Positions 8,299 through 15,272 of a stretch of 23,124 bases of DNA are shown here, piece by piece; the first letter of the stretch is position 1, and every line of letters starts with the position of its first letter. The stretch covers positions 1-23,124 of the forward strand of contig JAEYZS010000282.1 in assembly GCA_023427925.1 (NCBI GenBank), written 5' to 3'. Made by a program: the position numbers and the translations under genes. The notes under the pieces were generated by a model. It did no database searches. It saw nothing but the letters and a program-made list of their open reading frames with translations, and was not told the origin of the DNA. Source of the DNA: Pseudomonadota bacterium. GTDB taxonomy: Bacteria > Bdellovibrionota > Bdellovibrionia > Bdellovibrionales > JAEYZS01.

Positions 8299-8946
8299 TT
8301 ATTTTAAAGTTTGACTATGAATGTGGCGCTTAGAGGATTTCTTACGGGCCGGGGATAACCCCGCGGAGGCTACGTTCGATTTTTTCTTTAAGTGATTAAA
8401 CTCGGCAAACCCTCCACATTGAGGTCCATACCCCTCCATATTTGTGGTTTTAGCTCGACCTAAAGTGGCATCCATTACAGTTAATTCAACTCTTGTAGCA
8501 GTACACTCATTCCCTCCAACTAAGTGCATACATTCGTGTGAAAGGTCTTGTGAAATGTCTTCGAGAATAGCGCGAGTGAAAACTCCGGCAAGTTCTTTCC
8601 TCATTTCGTCGCAAATAAAAAGAGCGTCCTTTATGTGTCTTTCAACATATATGCGGCGGGTTTGGCAACTTTGATTAAGCGGGTTGGAAGAAAAATACAC
8701 GCGTGCCGTCATCAATTTATCTCTTGCTTGTCTCACTACAGCCTTTTGTTCCTGAGAAAACCTGTCGGTCTCAAGCGCATCGTTCAACAACTGCAGAGCT
8801 AATTTACGAGCTTCAAAAAAATTCACCATTTCTATATGGTCGTCTGGTAATCGCTCAAAGCCTGGGTAGGGAGAAAAGTTTGCGAATGCACTAATACTTG
8901 TCGATATTCCTACTATTAAAGAAATTGTCGCGATGAAGTTTTTCAT
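8299..8946 (-). CDS. Small secreted protein with HExxH motif (putative metallopeptidase-like)
   Basis: This 215-residue protein has signal peptide MKNFIATISLIVGISTSISA..FA. The mature domain is largely helical (FFEARKLALQLLNDALETDR, EQKAVVRQARDKLMTARVYF). It contains HECMH at residues 137-141, preceded by the helix TRAILEDISQDLS and followed by NECTATRVELTVMD. Glu154 is therefore a candidate third zinc ligand, 13 residues after the second His. Several Cys (94, 112, 139, 148, 177) could pair in the periplasm. The layout is that of a minimal HExxH zincin core. I do not recognise a named peptidase family, and the motif alone does not prove activity. The tail is Lys/Ser/His-rich and basic. ATG 8946 has GAAGGG about nine bases upstream and a separate promoter, so it is probably transcribed alone. 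Confidence 0.8.
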   Translation of the reverse strand: MKNFIATISLIVGISTSISAFANFSPYPGFERLPDDHIEMVNFFEARKLALQLLNDALETDRFSQEQKAVVRQARDKLMTARVYFSSNPLNQSCQTRRIYVERHIKDALFICDEMRKELAGVFTRAILEDISQDLSHECMHLVGGNECTATRVELTVMDATLGRAKTTNMEGYGPQCGGFAEFNHLKKKSNVASAGLSPARKKSSKRHIHSQTLK

Positions 8947-9036
8947 TGTCCAAACCCTTCGTGTATCATGTTGATATCACATAACAATGCAACACCTATA
9001 CCATAAGTTGAAATCTCATATGCAATATATTTTATT

Positions 9037-9055
9037 TAGGTGAAAGGTTTACCTA
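9037..9055. promoter_or_regulatory. Inverted repeat in the leader of the HExxH gene (possible operator)
   Basis: TAGGT (9037-9041) is mirrored by ACCTA (9051-9055), and the inner AAA (9043-9045) and TTT (9048-9050) extend it imperfectly. It lies roughly 15-33 bases past the predicted transcript start of the gene at 8299-8946, so it could be a repressor site or an RNA hairpin. Confidence 0.35.
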
Positions 9056-9076
9056 TTATTTCAGCAGTTAAAACCA

Positions 9077-9106
9077 ATTAAAAGCCCCTCCCTTTCCACC
9101 TGTCAA
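9077..9106 (-). promoter_or_regulatory. Sigma-70-type promoter of the HExxH gene
   Basis: On the minus strand TTGACA (9106-9101) is followed by an 18-bp spacer and TTTAAT (9082-9077), a one-mismatch -10. It points at the gene 8299-8946. Confidence 0.5.
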
Positions 9107-9241
9107 ATCTGTGTACGAAAAGACAAAATTACACTTATACAACTTGGTTACTGTAATGCGAATTTAGCGTAGAGAAATCTCAAAATGAGGCACGCAGTTT
9201 AGTCAAAATTTTATTAGCAAATATAGTCGATCTGCAGCAAA

Positions 9242-9263
9242 ATTTAACCGTTCATTCGTTAAA
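9242..9263 (-). terminator. Weak hairpin after the LanM-like gene
   Basis: Just past the stop at 9270, the minus strand can pair TTTAAC (9263-9258) with GTTAAA (9248-9243), with a 9-base loop, followed by a short T-rich run. Six A/T-rich pairs make this a doubtful terminator. Confidence 0.3.
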
Positions 9264-9269
9264 AAGCAC

Positions 9270-10277
9270 TCATAAGTCGCTATTGTAAGTGTTATTTTGA
9301 TAGCTGATATTCGCTCGTAAGCCGGACTTTTTTAGTTGAAAATTTTTATAAGAAAAAGAAACGTCACTGTCTTGGAAGAATGATTTCAAAAGATATGTCG
9401 AGCCAAAAATTACCTTCTCAAGAAGTGTCTTGTCATTCATTACTGATTCAAAACCTAAACCGGTTTGATCGGCATTCTTTTTCAAATCACCTTGAAGACT
9501 AACTTCTTTGAACTCGTGATTTTCGTTTGTATAGAAGAAGACGGCATCGGAGTTTATATACTTAAAGAAGTAAGGTATATCTCCTCTCTCTAATTGACTA
9601 GTTTCTTCAGGTAGAAAGTCGCCTTTGCGGTCGTAGTAGTCTTTTGTAAATCGAAGAATAATTCTTACAGGCGCTTTTCTGATCACATCTACTGGAATAA
9701 TTTGATTGTAATCAATTTTCAAATTTGCTAGTTCGACCATTGTAATTATAAATGACTTGAGGACTAAGCTTTTCTGATCGAAAGAGAGTTCAATCATGCT
9801 TTCTTGAATATGTTTTCCTGCACACTTTTCCCATGGGATGGCTTTGTATGGCATTACTAAAGTCTGGTGAGGCAAGATAACTTTAGTTAGTACTACTTCC
9901 AAATCTATTCCCTGTAGGGAATCATTAGTTTTAATAATATTTTCTGCCAAAAGATCCATTAGGCCATACACATATGAATATGCAATAATAGCCCCGTACG
10001 CAATGTAATGTGATTCTTGGGTCGCACCAGTATACTCCTCGATATGGAGAGACTTTCCTGAAAGATCACCCGTGATCTCGACGTCTAAATTTAAAAGTAA
10101 GCTGCTTAAAGTATGACCCAAAATTTCGACTTTACTAAGTGCTGGGCGAAGGGGGGATTGGAGAGAAAAAAATAGCCATTCCCAAATAACTGATCGCGGC
10201 TTAAGGTAATAACAAGAATTGTCTTGTCTAATAACGGAGACCCGCTGTCCAAAGTTGTGCAGGTCCCCGAGCTTCAT
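9270..10277 (-). CDS. Minimal LanM-type (DUF4135) lanthipeptide dehydratase, no cyclase domain
   Basis: This 335-residue protein shows, in order, the conserved blocks of class II lanthipeptide synthetase dehydratase domains. Residues 4-8 are GDLHN (Asp5, His7). Residues 24-29 are YLKPRS (Lys26, the kinase-type lysine). Residues 108-113 are DLLAEN (Asp108, Asn113). Residues 124-127 are IDLE (Asp125, Glu127). Residues 204-211 are VRIILRFT (Arg205, Thr211), and 232-237 are GDIPYF. In LanM enzymes these residues phosphorylate Ser/Thr of a precursor peptide and eliminate the phosphate to give dehydroamino acids. The spacing Asp108-Asp125 and Arg205-Thr211 agrees with the active-site spacing I recall for CylM. 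One deviation: the His usual two residues after the catalytic Asp is Leu110. The large N-terminal region of LanM and the whole LanC-like cyclase are absent. The start overlaps the stop of a 23-residue ORF. Substrate and activity are unknown. Confidence 0.8.
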   Translation of the reverse strand: MKLGDLHNFGQRVSVIRQDNSCYYLKPRSVIWEWLFFSLQSPLRPALSKVEILGHTLSSLLLNLDVEITGDLSGKSLHIEEYTGATQESHYIAYGAIIAYSYVYGLMDLLAENIIKTNDSLQGIDLEVVLTKVILPHQTLVMPYKAIPWEKCAGKHIQESMIELSFDQKSLVLKSFIITMVELANLKIDYNQIIPVDVIRKAPVRIILRFTKDYYDRKGDFLPEETSQLERGDIPYFFKYINSDAVFFYTNENHEFKEVSLQGDLKKNADQTGLGFESVMNDKTLLEKVIFGSTYLLKSFFQDSDVSFSYKNFQLKKSGLRANISYQNNTYNSDL

Positions 10278-10348
10278 TAGTATCCGCTTGCTCTATCAAA
10301 AGTTTCGCTTTCGATAATTAGATCGTTTAAATTAATTTCGTTTTGCAT
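10277..10348 (-). CDS. 23-residue peptide ORF, candidate substrate or coupling peptide
   Basis: ATG 10348 is preceded by GGAGGT at ideal spacing (5 bases after GGAGG), the best ribosome site in the window. The peptide begins MQNEINLNDLIIES and ends ETFDRASGY. Its stop TAA shares one base with the ATG of the LanM-like gene (TAATG at 10279-10275), so translation of the two is coupled, and the larger gene has no good ribosome site of its own. The N-terminal part is acidic with spaced Leu/Ile, as leader peptides often are. Ser14, Thr16 and Ser21 could be phosphorylated or dehydrated. There is no Cys, so no lanthionine could form within it, consistent with the missing cyclase. It may instead be a mere coupling or regulatory leader ORF. 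Expression and function are inference. Confidence 0.55.
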   Translation of the reverse strand: MQNEINLNDLIIESETFDRASGY

Positions 10349-10373
10349 GTTTACCTCCGTAGAGATTGAGTAT

Positions 10374-10388
10374 ACAATTTATGTGCCA
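10374..10388 (-). promoter_or_regulatory. Sigma-54-like promoter of the peptide/LanM-like unit
   Basis: On the minus strand TGGCAC (10388-10383), 5 bases, then TTGT (10377-10374) gives GG-N10-GT. This is the -24/-12 spacing of sigma-54 promoters with a single deviation (TTGT for TTGC). The start near 10363 would leave a leader of about 15 bases carrying the ribosome site. Confidence 0.45.
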
Positions 10389-10390
10389 GG

Positions 10391-10405
10391 CTTATATTAT
10401 ATAAG
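10391..10405. promoter_or_regulatory. Perfect inverted repeat in the divergent promoter region (possible operator)
   Basis: CTTATAT, one base, ATATAAG is a perfect 7-bp inverted repeat between the peptide/LanM-like unit and the MFS/lipoprotein/kinase operon. It touches the -24 element of the minus-strand promoter. It is A+T-rich, so chance is possible. Confidence 0.4.
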
Positions 10406-10407
10406 TA

Positions 10408-10434
10408 TTGTTTAAAGACCGCGTAGCCTATAAG
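10408..10434 (+). promoter_or_regulatory. Possible promoter of the MFS/lipoprotein/kinase operon
   Basis: TTGTTT (10408-10413) and TATAAG (10429-10434) are separated by only 15 bp. The hexamers are fair and the spacing is short, so this is tentative. It points at the TTG start at 10466. Confidence 0.3.
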
Positions 10435-10465
10435 AATTTCAATTTGCTACGACGCAGGGGGCGTT

Positions 10466-11596
10466 TTGGCTGTACTACTCTTCTATTCATCTACTTTTCT
10501 TAGCTCAATCGGAAGCTTGGTATTTCAAATTTGTTTAATTGGCTTCATGATGAAAAATAATTATCCGCTTTGGGATATCAGCTTGGTAGTGGGGTTTAAT
10601 AGACTTGCTACGGTTGGTTGCCAATTCTTTTTTGGAGATCTGGCAGATAAATTCTCGTCCAAAAAGATTCTTATTTTAATCCAAGTATTTTGTGCAATTT
10701 TAGCTTATTTCATTTGGCTATTGTGGGAAGAGGGCGCCAATTACTTTTGGTATTTTGTGATGGTGTCTTCAATAAGGATGGGATTGGTAGCTGTTCAAAA
10801 CGGTCCACGAGGTAAACTTACTAAGCTATTTTCTACTGAAAATCTCAGTTCTAATTTGAAGACAGCTGCGTGGCTGAATAAAGTTACACATGGATCATTC
10901 TTAGTGTCTTCATTTTTAAGTGTATATTTATTGACGTCACATTCTTTTAAGCAAGTTATAATCTTGGATATGATTGGCTTTTTGTTAGGCGGATTTTTGC
11001 TATTATTCATTAATGAAGAAGAGCAAAATGACGAGCCAACCAAAGAGGGTCTATTAAATAAATTCTATGATCTATTCAAGTATGCAAAAAAGCCTGCAAT
11101 ACACGATCTAATGTTGGCAACTTCTGTGACCGGCTTAAATATGCTAACAGTTAGAATTGTTGACGGCGACCACAGCAAAATTCCTTACTTTTATGCGATA
11201 TATGGTTTGTGCGTTTGGCTGTCAGGTTTTTTTAAAGGTTTTACTTTCTTTGTCCAATGTAACCATCTCTACTGGATAGGAATGGGTTTGTCTTTTGGTC
11301 TTGTAGCTCTTCTATTAAATAGCAACTGGTTATTTGTGGGAATTTTAATCTTATATTTTAGCTATTGGAGTATTTTTCATTTGATTACAGCACAGATTCA
11401 AAAAGATGCTCCTGCAAACAAAATATCTGGAATTGTAAGTGCGAGAAATATATTGATGCTTGTGGTAATTGCCACCGGTGAGTTTGCGGTTGGTTCGATT
11501 TTTAGTAAAATTAGCGTCGGTGCTGAATTGGCAATTAGGGCGACGTTTTGCTTATTAACCTTCTTCTTTGTTATGAGGTCTCTCCGCAAAGTATGA
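10466..11596 (+). CDS. Major facilitator superfamily transporter (putative exporter)
   Basis: This 376-residue polytopic membrane protein has mostly hydrophobic segments separated by short loops, shorter than many 12-helix MFS proteins. GDLADKFSSKK at residues 57-67 is the loop 2-3 motif A of the family (GxLaDrxGrkx). A long charged loop in the middle (INEEEQNDEPTKEG) is the usual divide between the two halves. The start is TTG at 10466 with GGGGG just upstream (10456-10461); no better ATG exists near the first helix. The last codons overlap the lipoprotein gene as ATGA (11593-11596). Family members of this kind are commonly drug or small-molecule exporters. Given the divergent peptide/LanM-like unit, export of a modified peptide is my inference. 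The substrate cannot be read from sequence. Confidence 0.82.
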   Translation: MAVLLFYSSTFLSSIGSLVFQICLIGFMMKNNYPLWDISLVVGFNRLATVGCQFFFGDLADKFSSKKILILIQVFCAILAYFIWLLWEEGANYFWYFVMVSSIRMGLVAVQNGPRGKLTKLFSTENLSSNLKTAAWLNKVTHGSFLVSSFLSVYLLTSHSFKQVIILDMIGFLLGGFLLLFINEEEQNDEPTKEGLLNKFYDLFKYAKKPAIHDLMLATSVTGLNMLTVRIVDGDHSKIPYFYAIYGLCVWLSGFFKGFTFFVQCNHLYWIGMGLSFGLVALLLNSNWLFVGILILYFSYWSIFHLITAQIQKDAPANKISGIVSARNILMLVVIATGEFAVGSIFSKISVGAELAIRATFCLLTFFFVMRSLRKV

Positions 11597-13077
11597 TAAA
11601 AAAAATCCTGCCAATCATTTTTTTAATTTCTTGCACAAATACCAAGGAGCAAGACAGATTGAGAACGCTAGACATTCATATTCCGAAAATGGAAATTAAT
11701 TTAGATCCTCAGCATATGAGTGATCTATTTAGTATGATGATAAACATGCAAATCTATAGAAGTCTTCTCGGGTTCAGTGCTTCGGGCGAGGTTATCCCAT
11801 CCCTTGCTAAACATTGGAAGAAAAGTGAAGACGGTCGCATATATACTTTTATATTGGCGGACAAAACATTTTCCGATGGAACCCCTATTGAAAGTAAGCA
11901 TGTAGTTAATACTTTTGCTAGAGCCTTCAAAACAAAAGCAGAGATTACTGGCGATTTGAATTATATTGTCGGAGTTGAAGAGTATTTAAAATCCGGAAAT
12001 ATTGGTGATTTTGGAGTTAAAGAGCTTTCAAAAAAAGAGGTTGCCTTTAAATTAAAGACAAAATCAAATATTTTTTTAAAGCAAATTGCCTCTGTAGATC
12101 TTTCGATTCTGCCACTAGAAACACCAGACTCTGCTCTTTCCAACACTAGGTCATTTAGTGGTCCTTACAAAGTAGAGAGCGTTGATGGGGATGAGATTAA
12201 ATTAACCTTATGGATTAAAAGAGAAAAAAGCCCTAAAAAAGTTAGATTTTTTAAAATTGATAGATCTGATTCCATTAACTACGCGCTTCAGAAAAAAACA
12301 GACTATTTAGGGTTTGAAACACTAACTCAAGAGCAGCTCTCTAAGCTTAACAAAGAGGGTTGGCAGAGTTTTTTAAATGCAGTTACGATGGAAAGGTTTT
12401 TAATATTAAATCCTAAGAAAGTAAGTTTTAATAAAAGGCGCGACATCGCACGAATTATAAATCCGAAAGAAATTGTATCTCTTGCGAATAACAATCTGTT
12501 GCTCCCTGCATGGGGGGCGATTCCAGATGTCTATCCTGGTCATTTAAATGAAGAAGAGTATAGGGCAACTATTCCATTAGTTAAAAGCTCAGACCTAAAA
12601 GAAGTCGAGATAGAATATCATAAAAATGATTCGATCGCCGTTCAATTGATAGGAGCTATCAAAGAATCTTTTTCAAAAATAAATGTAAAGTTGAATACCA
12701 CAGCATTGGATTCTCCAACTTATTATGACCATTTCTTTAATGGAAATGGGACGATTCTACTGGCCGCAAAGGGGATTGACTATCCAGACGGCTATTCGAA
12801 TCTAGCCTATTTTAGCTCTTATCCAAAGATCAACTATTTGCATGTGGATTCTAAAAACATAAATAAAATGCTCCAAGATTTGGTAGCTCTAGATAACGAA
12901 GATCATATTGTAAAGGGATATAAAAATGTGCAAAAAGCTGCACTGTTAGAGTACACGTTTGTACCCATTTCGTTTGGCTCAGGATTTGCGGGTCTATGGA
13001 GTAAAAAGGTAAAATTTGTCCCCGCCCATCCAATGGGTATTCAAACCTTACCGTTTGAAGATATAGAGATGAAATAA
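11593..13077 (+). CDS. Family-5 extracellular solute-binding lipoprotein (peptide-binding type)
   Basis: ATG 11593 is preferred over the in-frame ATG at 11548. It gives a proper lipoprotein signal, MIKKILPIIFLISC with Cys14 as the lipidation site, and it overlaps the upstream stop as ATGA. The mature 480 residues follow the SBP_bac_5 (DppA/OppA-like) layout. They run from MQIYRSLLGFSASGEVIPSL, then LAKHWKKSEDGRIYTFILAD and KTFSDGTPIESKHVVNTFAR, to a C-terminal lobe with YFSSYPKINY. The length is within the family range. Such proteins bind peptides outside the inner membrane. No permease or ATPase is co-encoded. The next gene is a sensor kinase, whose ATG overlaps this stop by one base. A role as ligand receptor for the kinase is plausible (inference). 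Confidence 0.87.
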   Translation: MIKKILPIIFLISCTNTKEQDRLRTLDIHIPKMEINLDPQHMSDLFSMMINMQIYRSLLGFSASGEVIPSLAKHWKKSEDGRIYTFILADKTFSDGTPIESKHVVNTFARAFKTKAEITGDLNYIVGVEEYLKSGNIGDFGVKELSKKEVAFKLKTKSNIFLKQIASVDLSILPLETPDSALSNTRSFSGPYKVESVDGDEIKLTLWIKREKSPKKVRFFKIDRSDSINYALQKKTDYLGFETLTQEQLSKLNKEGWQSFLNAVTMERFLILNPKKVSFNKRRDIARIINPKEIVSLANNNLLLPAWGAIPDVYPGHLNEEEYRATIPLVKSSDLKEVEIEYHKNDSIAVQLIGAIKESFSKINVKLNTTALDSPTYYDHFFNGNGTILLAAKGIDYPDGYSNLAYFSSYPKINYLHVDSKNINKMLQDLVALDNEDHIVKGYKNVQKAALLEYTFVPISFGSGFAGLWSKKVKFVPAHPMGIQTLPFEDIEMK

Positions 13078-14393
13078 TGCTCTTAAAGGATTTGATATTT
13101 AAAAAATTTATTTTTATTTTTACGATCTGCTTCCTGTTGATCATCTTACTTATTACATTGGCGTTTTATATAAATTTTAAATTAGGAAATGATAAAAATA
13201 CTAAATTCATCGAGAGTTACGTATTAGATGTTTCGAAGATGGCGATCTTTAATGATAATTTACTACACATACAATCAGACCTTAACAAGATCGGCAAAAT
13301 TTACTCAGCCGGGGTAGAGGATGTACACTTGAAAGTGTATATTGATGAGAGATTGATCGCTTCTTATGGGATGAAGAGCGATTCGAGCTTTACCACAAAA
13401 ACCAAACGATCCGATTCCCTAAATTCAACGAATATTGAAATAGTTGTCCAGATCAATCATCGAACTACAGTAATGCTATATATAACGACATTGCTTCTAA
13501 CTTTGCTCTTGAGTGTATGCTCCTATTTCCTTATACGAAGAAACATGAAATTAACCAGTGAAGCGGTAACCCTGCCTTTAACTGAGTTTAAGGATCAGAT
13601 AGCCAAGCTATCTCTGAATTTGTCTTCGGCCTCGGGTAACAATTTGGATTTAAGCTATTCTCACATCAAAGAAATAAGAGAGCTTTCGAATGCCATTAAT
13701 ATTTTTGTCTATAAAATTCATACCTTAAGGCAGCAATTGGAACTGGAAGCGCGTGATAAAGTATTTAAAGATTTAGCTAAGCAAGTTGCACATGATATTC
13801 GTTCACCAGTGGGCGCATTACGAATAGCAATTGAAAACATCGGTGACGTCGATCCGAAAGTAAAATCGTTGATTGTAAATGCTGCCAACCGAATAAATAT
13901 GATTGCCGAAGATTTGTTGTCTAGCGGAAGATCCGGTCAGACAGAAAAGATATTTGATATCGTTGATGCGGCTGAAGAAATAGTAAGCGAAAAAATGAAT
14001 CAGTATCCAGCAGTGGAAATATTATTAACTGCATCTGCTAAAATTATTCTAAATTCAAAAGTCATCGCAAAAGTAGATATTCAAAGGATCCTTTCTAATC
14101 TGATAAACAATGCCATCGAAGCGCAAAGCCCCGGAAGAAAACTAAATATCAATATCAAAATTGAAGAAGTCGAAAATTACGTAACCATTAAAATTGAAGA
14201 TAATGGTAAAGGCATACCATCGCATATCTTGTCTAAGATAGGAGAGGCGAACTTCTCTTTTGGTAAACTGACGGGCAATGGTTTGGGCATTGGCGGTGCA
14301 AAAGAGCTTTTAAAAAAATCAAATTCCAGGTTAGAGATTAATTCAATCGAAAATCAAAAAACGGTGGTAACCGTAATTCTTAATAAGCTTTGA
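13077..14393 (+). CDS. Membrane sensor histidine kinase, orphan
   Basis: This 438-residue protein has membrane segments at about 11-33 and 132-154 enclosing a periplasmic sensor domain of about 100 residues, then a linker and the kinase core. The H-box is VAHDIRSPVGAL (His239), the N-box LSNLINNAIEA (about 339-349), the G1 box EDNGKGI (374-380) and the G2 box GNGLGIGGA (400-408). All boxes look intact, so the protein should autophosphorylate. No response regulator is adjacent, so its partner is encoded elsewhere. It starts on the TAATG overlap with the peptide-binding lipoprotein, so the two are made together and probably sense the same ligand. By eye the gene is clearly A+T-rich, like the two before it. 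Confidence 0.92.
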   Translation: MLLKDLIFKKFIFIFTICFLLIILLITLAFYINFKLGNDKNTKFIESYVLDVSKMAIFNDNLLHIQSDLNKIGKIYSAGVEDVHLKVYIDERLIASYGMKSDSSFTTKTKRSDSLNSTNIEIVVQINHRTTVMLYITTLLLTLLLSVCSYFLIRRNMKLTSEAVTLPLTEFKDQIAKLSLNLSSASGNNLDLSYSHIKEIRELSNAINIFVYKIHTLRQQLELEARDKVFKDLAKQVAHDIRSPVGALRIAIENIGDVDPKVKSLIVNAANRINMIAEDLLSSGRSGQTEKIFDIVDAAEEIVSEKMNQYPAVEILLTASAKIILNSKVIAKVDIQRILSNLINNAIEAQSPGRKLNINIKIEEVENYVTIKIEDNGKGIPSHILSKIGEANFSFGKLTGNGLGIGGAKELLKKSNSRLEINSIENQKTVVTVILNKL

Positions 14394-14571
14394 CTATTTA
14401 CATTTTGAATAAATTAAATTTCTTCTTTTGAAAACAGCACTGGTGTTATGGCAGACTCTGATGCTCGGGGTCGAATCGTTACTAGAAAATAAAGTATTAG
14501 ATCGCCTCTGAGCTCGTCACTCAACGCATGTTGATCGCTGTTTTTTATTAACCACGGAAGGTTATCAAAGC

Positions 14572-14597
14572 TAAAATAAAAGGCTTCTCAGAGCCTT
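14572..14597 (-). terminator. Rho-independent terminator of the 14606-15007 gene
   Basis: On the minus strand AAGGCT (14597-14592), a 6-base loop and AGCCTT (14585-14580) are followed by a T-rich run (TTATTTTA). It lies 9 bp after the stop. Confidence 0.65.
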
Positions 14598-14605
14598 AAG
14601 TTGCA

Positions 14606-15007
14606 TTAAATACCATTATCGCGGCTGATTATAAATCTTTGTTCGTTGTAGGCGTAGGGGTTGCCTGGGGTATTGCGAATGCCAATTACTACTCCTAGTT
14701 GTGAGCACTCAGGAGACATGCATTGGACCTGTGCAAACGTGTTTATGGAGTGATTTTTGAGAGGTCTGAGATATGTGCCGACGGTTGGACTAAACGTACC
14801 TCCATACAGCAACGAAATATCGGCTGACTTTTCTTTATTAACTAGGCTCGCTGTAACGATTACGCTTTTGGTTTTAAAATCGGTTTTGGCAGTTACTTTT
14901 TCAATTTGTGCCCACTTGAGCGCAATCTCGCCAGCGTTGGCATTTTGAATTGATATTACCATTAATAAGAATATTACAATTCCCGATACTTTGACAAATA
15001 GGCTCAT
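14606..15007 (-). CDS. Small secreted protein of unknown function
   Basis: This 133-residue protein has signal peptide MSLFVKVSGIVIFLLMVISI..ANA, cleaved probably before GEIALKW. The mature part, about 108 residues, looks like a beta-sheet protein (KSVIVTASLVNKEKSADISL, then QLGVVIGIRNTPG). It has one Cys pair, CMSPEC, likely a disulfide. I recognise no family. ATG 15007 has AAGGGAG six bases upstream, and a terminator follows, so it appears to be a single-gene unit. It faces away from the methyltransferase gene at 15273. Confidence 0.75.
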   Translation of the reverse strand: MSLFVKVSGIVIFLLMVISIQNANAGEIALKWAQIEKVTAKTDFKTKSVIVTASLVNKEKSADISLLYGGTFSPTVGTYLRPLKNHSINTFAQVQCMSPECSQLGVVIGIRNTPGNPYAYNEQRFIISRDNGI

Positions 15008-15219
15008 AGTTACTCCCTTGTTACTTTTTACGCCCTAATTCATTCACTTTCGATTTGTGTTGTTATCGCATGAATTTTTTAACTTCAGATAAGTTTATTA
15101 ATTTGTGTGTTTATCTAAAAACTTTAATGAATTTTTTTTCCTAGGATTTGTGACTCAATTTAGACAAAAAATCTCTAGCCACTTTTGCGGTCATTTTTCT
15201 CAAGACAAATTAGATGCTT

Positions 15220-15239
15220 AACGCAAGAACATATGCGTT
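15220..15239. promoter_or_regulatory. Inverted repeat upstream of the methyltransferase gene
   Basis: AACGCA (15220-15225), 8 bases, TGCGTT (15234-15239) could form an operator or a 5' leader hairpin ahead of the gene at 15273. No T-run follows, so it is not a typical terminator. Confidence 0.3.
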
Positions 15240-15272
15240 GTCTCTCTTCCGGAGGGCGACTATTCTTTATAC

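Larger units (their letters stand above)
8947..9269 (-). other. 323-bp intergenic region with promoter and inverted repeat
   Basis: No credible ORF is present: the ATG-initiated reading frames on both strands close within about a dozen codons. The region holds the weak hairpin behind the LanM-like gene (9243-9263), a sigma-70-type promoter (9077-9106) and an inverted repeat (9037-9055). About 110 bases of leader precede the HExxH gene. Confidence 0.6.

Noticed and set aside
10278..10465. A frameshifted N-terminal part of a full-length LanM upstream of the 335-residue gene
   Set aside because: Only 188 bp lie before the divergent MFS gene, and besides the 23-codon ORF no minus-strand coding stretch exists there. 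The protein is short by design or long-standing loss, not by a single frameshift.
11548..11592. Earlier ATG for the binding lipoprotein
   Set aside because: It would bury the lipoprotein signal 15 residues inside the protein. ATG 11593 gives a normal signal with Cys14 and an ATGA overlap.
14461..14480. GGGGTCGAATCG resembling a tRNA T-arm
   Set aside because: No matching 3' arm of the stem, no acceptor stem and no anticodon arm could be laid out around it on either strand.
14521..14548. Hairpin TCAAC-GCAT-GTTGA with a downstream T6 after the kinase gene
   Set aside because: The stem is 5 bp and the T-run starts six bases after it, too weak and badly spaced to call a terminator.
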